Shown: one piece after another, positions 62,683-64,000 of the stretch
Position numbering within the stretch: the first letter of the stretch is position 1
How the letters are laid out: every line of letters starts with the position of its first letter
Source: Desulfurococcus mucosus DSM 2162
Lineage (GTDB): Archaea; Thermoproteota; Thermoprotei_A; Sulfolobales; Desulfurococcaceae
Length of the DNA: 64,000 nucleotides
Direction: 5' to 3'
Assembly: GCF_000186365.1 (NCBI RefSeq)
Contig: NC_014961.1
Location: 62,001 to 126,000 of the forward strand
Notes under the pieces: generated by a model
Told to the model about the DNA's origin: nothing
Databases searched by the model: none
Seen by the model: the letters and a program-made list of their open reading frames with translations, nothing else
Position numbers and translations under genes: made by a program

Positions 62683-63249
62683 TCATATTCCAAGCCCGTA
62701 CTTCAATAATAGGCTTACAGCAGCGGACACCAGTATCACTACTATTGGGTGCTGGTCACCCACATAGAGGAGTATGAAGGCTGTGACGAATATTGCTACA
62801 GCCACCAGGTTCAAGGCTCCCCCAGAGGCTATTAACACGCTCCTAGCCACCTTGATCAATGCGTAGAGTATTAGTGCTACAACAGCAGCGTTAATGCCCC
62901 TGAACATTATCTTCACTGCGTCGCTACCCATATATGGTTTAAGCGATGTAACTATGGCCATTATCACTAGGTAGGCGGGCATGACGACGCCTATGGTGGC
63001 GATTATGGAGCCGGGTAATCCTCCAAGGGAGTACCCTATCCATGTAGCTGAGTTTATTGCTATGGGTCCCGGCGTACTCTCAGCGACACCTAGGAGCTCG
63101 AGGAACTCTTCCTCGGAGACCCACTTCTTTATCTCGACGAGCTCCTTGTACATCAACGCTATGCCACCGTAGCCGCCTCCAAACATGAAGAACCCTATCT
63201 TCAGGAACTCGACGAATAACTCTGTTAGTGAAACCCCGCTTGCAGCCAT
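62683..63249 (-). CDS. Chromate-transporter-family (ChrA-like) membrane protein
   Basis: 188 residues, five or six helices. GFFMFGGGYGGIALM and VAESTPGPIAINSATWIGYSLGGLPGSII (abridged) are ChrA-type motifs. It equals one half of a full ChrA, so it probably works as a homodimer or with a partner not seen here. Start ATG 63249 follows GGAGGCG; the longer upstream frame is not hydrophobic and overlaps the divergent promoter region. Chromate as substrate is inferred from family name only. Confidence 0.85.
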   Translation of the reverse strand: MAASGVSLTELFVEFLKIGFFMFGGGYGGIALMYKELVEIKKWVSEEEFLELLGVAESTPGPIAINSATWIGYSLGGLPGSIIATIGVVMPAYLVIMAIVTSLKPYMGSDAVKIMFRGINAAVVALILYALIKVARSVLIASGGALNLVAVAIFVTAFILLYVGDQHPIVVILVSAAVSLLLKYGLGI

Positions 63250-63355
63250 ACTTGGACGCCTCCGCCTCCTGTAATGCTGACGTTTCCTCACGGTTTTTAA
63301 TTTATATCCCAGCACCCTTATCCAAGCATACATGACACGTGATAGGTGGTCATGC

Positions 63356-64000
63356 GTGTCAGCGATCACTAGGTTCTTCAACCCTAGTAGCGTCGCAGTG
63401 ATCGGTGCAACACCTAGGGAAGGGAAGGTGGGCAGGGTCATACTGGAGAACTTTACTAAGAGGTATAGGGGCCGGGTCTACCCGGTTAACCCGGGCTACG
63501 ATGAGATCCTGGGGCTCAAGTGCTACAGGAGTATAAGGGATCTACCTGAGGCACCGGATCTAGCCGTGATAGCCATACCGGCTCCAGGCGTGCCCGAGGT
63601 GCTTAGGGAGCTGGGTGAGAAAGGATGCAAGGCGGCAATAATAATAAGCGGCGGCTTCAGGGAGACTGGAACACCTGAAGGAGAGAGATTGGAGAACGAG
63701 GTCAAGGAGATAGCGTTAAAGTATGGGATAAGGATCATAGGTCCAAACTGCATCGGCATATATGACAGCTGGAGCGGTGTCGATACATTCTTCCTGCCCG
63801 AGGAGAAGATGAAGCGTCCTCCGAAAGGATATGTCGCATTCATCAGTCAGAGCGGTGCATTCGCCTCAGCCCTCATGGACTGGATGGCATACAACAACAT
63901 CGGGGTTTCAAGAGCCGTGAGCTACGGTAACAAGGTTGATGTGGACGATGTCGATATACTGGAGTACCTTGCAAGCGATGAGAAAACCAGGGTCATACTA
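63356..64000 (+). CDS. NDP-forming acyl-CoA synthetase, CoA-binding part (runs off the window)
   Basis: At least 215 residues, cut by the window end. FFNPSSVAVIGATPREGKVGRVIL and GLKCYRSIRDLPEAPDLAVIAIPA are the CoA-binding Rossmann domain of ADP-forming acetyl/acyl-CoA synthetases, and IGPNCIGIYD and FISQSGAFASALMDW continue into the succinyl-CoA-synthetase-like domain. It converts acyl-CoA to acid with ATP synthesis in fermentation, fitting the AOR. Start GTG 63356 after GGTGGTC; a TATA-like TTTTTAATTTATATC is at about 63295-63309. Confidence 0.88.
   Translation, partial: MSAITRFFNPSSVAVIGATPREGKVGRVILENFTKRYRGRVYPVNPGYDEILGLKCYRSIRDLPEAPDLAVIAIPAPGVPEVLRELGEKGCKAAIIISGGFRETGTPEGERLENEVKEIALKYGIRIIGPNCIGIYDSWSGVDTFFLPEEKMKRPPKGYVAFISQSGAFASALMDWMAYNNIGVSRAVSYGNKVDVDDVDILEYLASDEKTRVIL

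Overview
The window comes from a hyperthermophilic crenarchaeon, most likely a member of the Desulfurococcaceae. A moderately GC-rich Desulfurococcus close to D. mucosus is my best guess, from memory and not from a search. The evidence is archaeal: a 23S rRNA 3' end with no linked 5S gene, TFB, Gar1, SRP19, S8e and S25e, an A-type ATP synthase, Orc1/Cdc6, intron-containing tRNAs, TATA-type promoters with GGTG-like ribosome binding sites, a tungsten-type aldehyde oxidoreductase, a GH57 amylopullulanase and Thr-rich surface-protein stalks.

Layout. 1-402: 23S rRNA 3' end. 550-13747: lipid genes (UbiA-type prenyltransferase, PAP2 phosphatase), tRNA-Pro, a methyltransferase, a radical SAM enzyme, PGI/PMI, several unknowns, a DHH phosphoesterase, a Xer-type recombinase with a zinc ribbon, an M28-like peptidase and ProRS. 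13692-14426: a PP-loop ligase. 14595-24471 (minus): the archaeal ATP synthase gene set, transcribed in the order D, DUF61, H, I, K, E, C, F, A, B, with a Nudix hydrolase and a small unknown gene upstream. 24811-27864: an ABC-2 exporter. 28171-30747: a copper ATPase with a tiny YHS-domain gene. 31705-35776: a seven-gene Mrp/Mnh-type antiporter cluster. 35858-39256: a cell-surface GH57 enzyme. 39418-39760: tRNA-Val and tRNA-His, each with an intron. 40085-45134: Orc1/Cdc6, a THUMP protein, tRNA-Gly, a surface-anchored nuclease-domain protein and S25e. 45395-50565: RibK, an aldehyde ferredoxin oxidoreductase, a PAPS-reductase-like protein, tRNA-Ile and a degenerate amidohydrolase. 50760-55004: lipid-headgroup transferase, DHH protein, HDAC-like protein, CYTH protein and a solitary Cas4-like nuclease. 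55078-60352: MFS transporter and a sugar ABC importer without its ATPase. 60533-62557: TFB-Gar1 and SRP19-S8e. The end holds a chromate-transporter-like gene and the start of an NDP-forming acyl-CoA synthetase.

The most unusual signal is a dispersed family of transposase-less IS200/IS605-like termini. There is one nearly complete mini-element (45824-46092), a second shorter one (13252-13388), two solo right ends (52456-52557, 60436-60530), a solo left end (6665-6703) and two eroded right-end-like palindromes (4152-4195, about 14446-14486). The right ends form three successive hairpins, one with clear covariation, and they stop almost exactly at gene boundaries. One supplies the Shine-Dalgarno sequence of the HDAC-like gene. 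They look like orphan relatives of TnpB-associated guide (omega) RNAs or PATE-type non-autonomous elements. No CRISPR array or transposase gene was seen.
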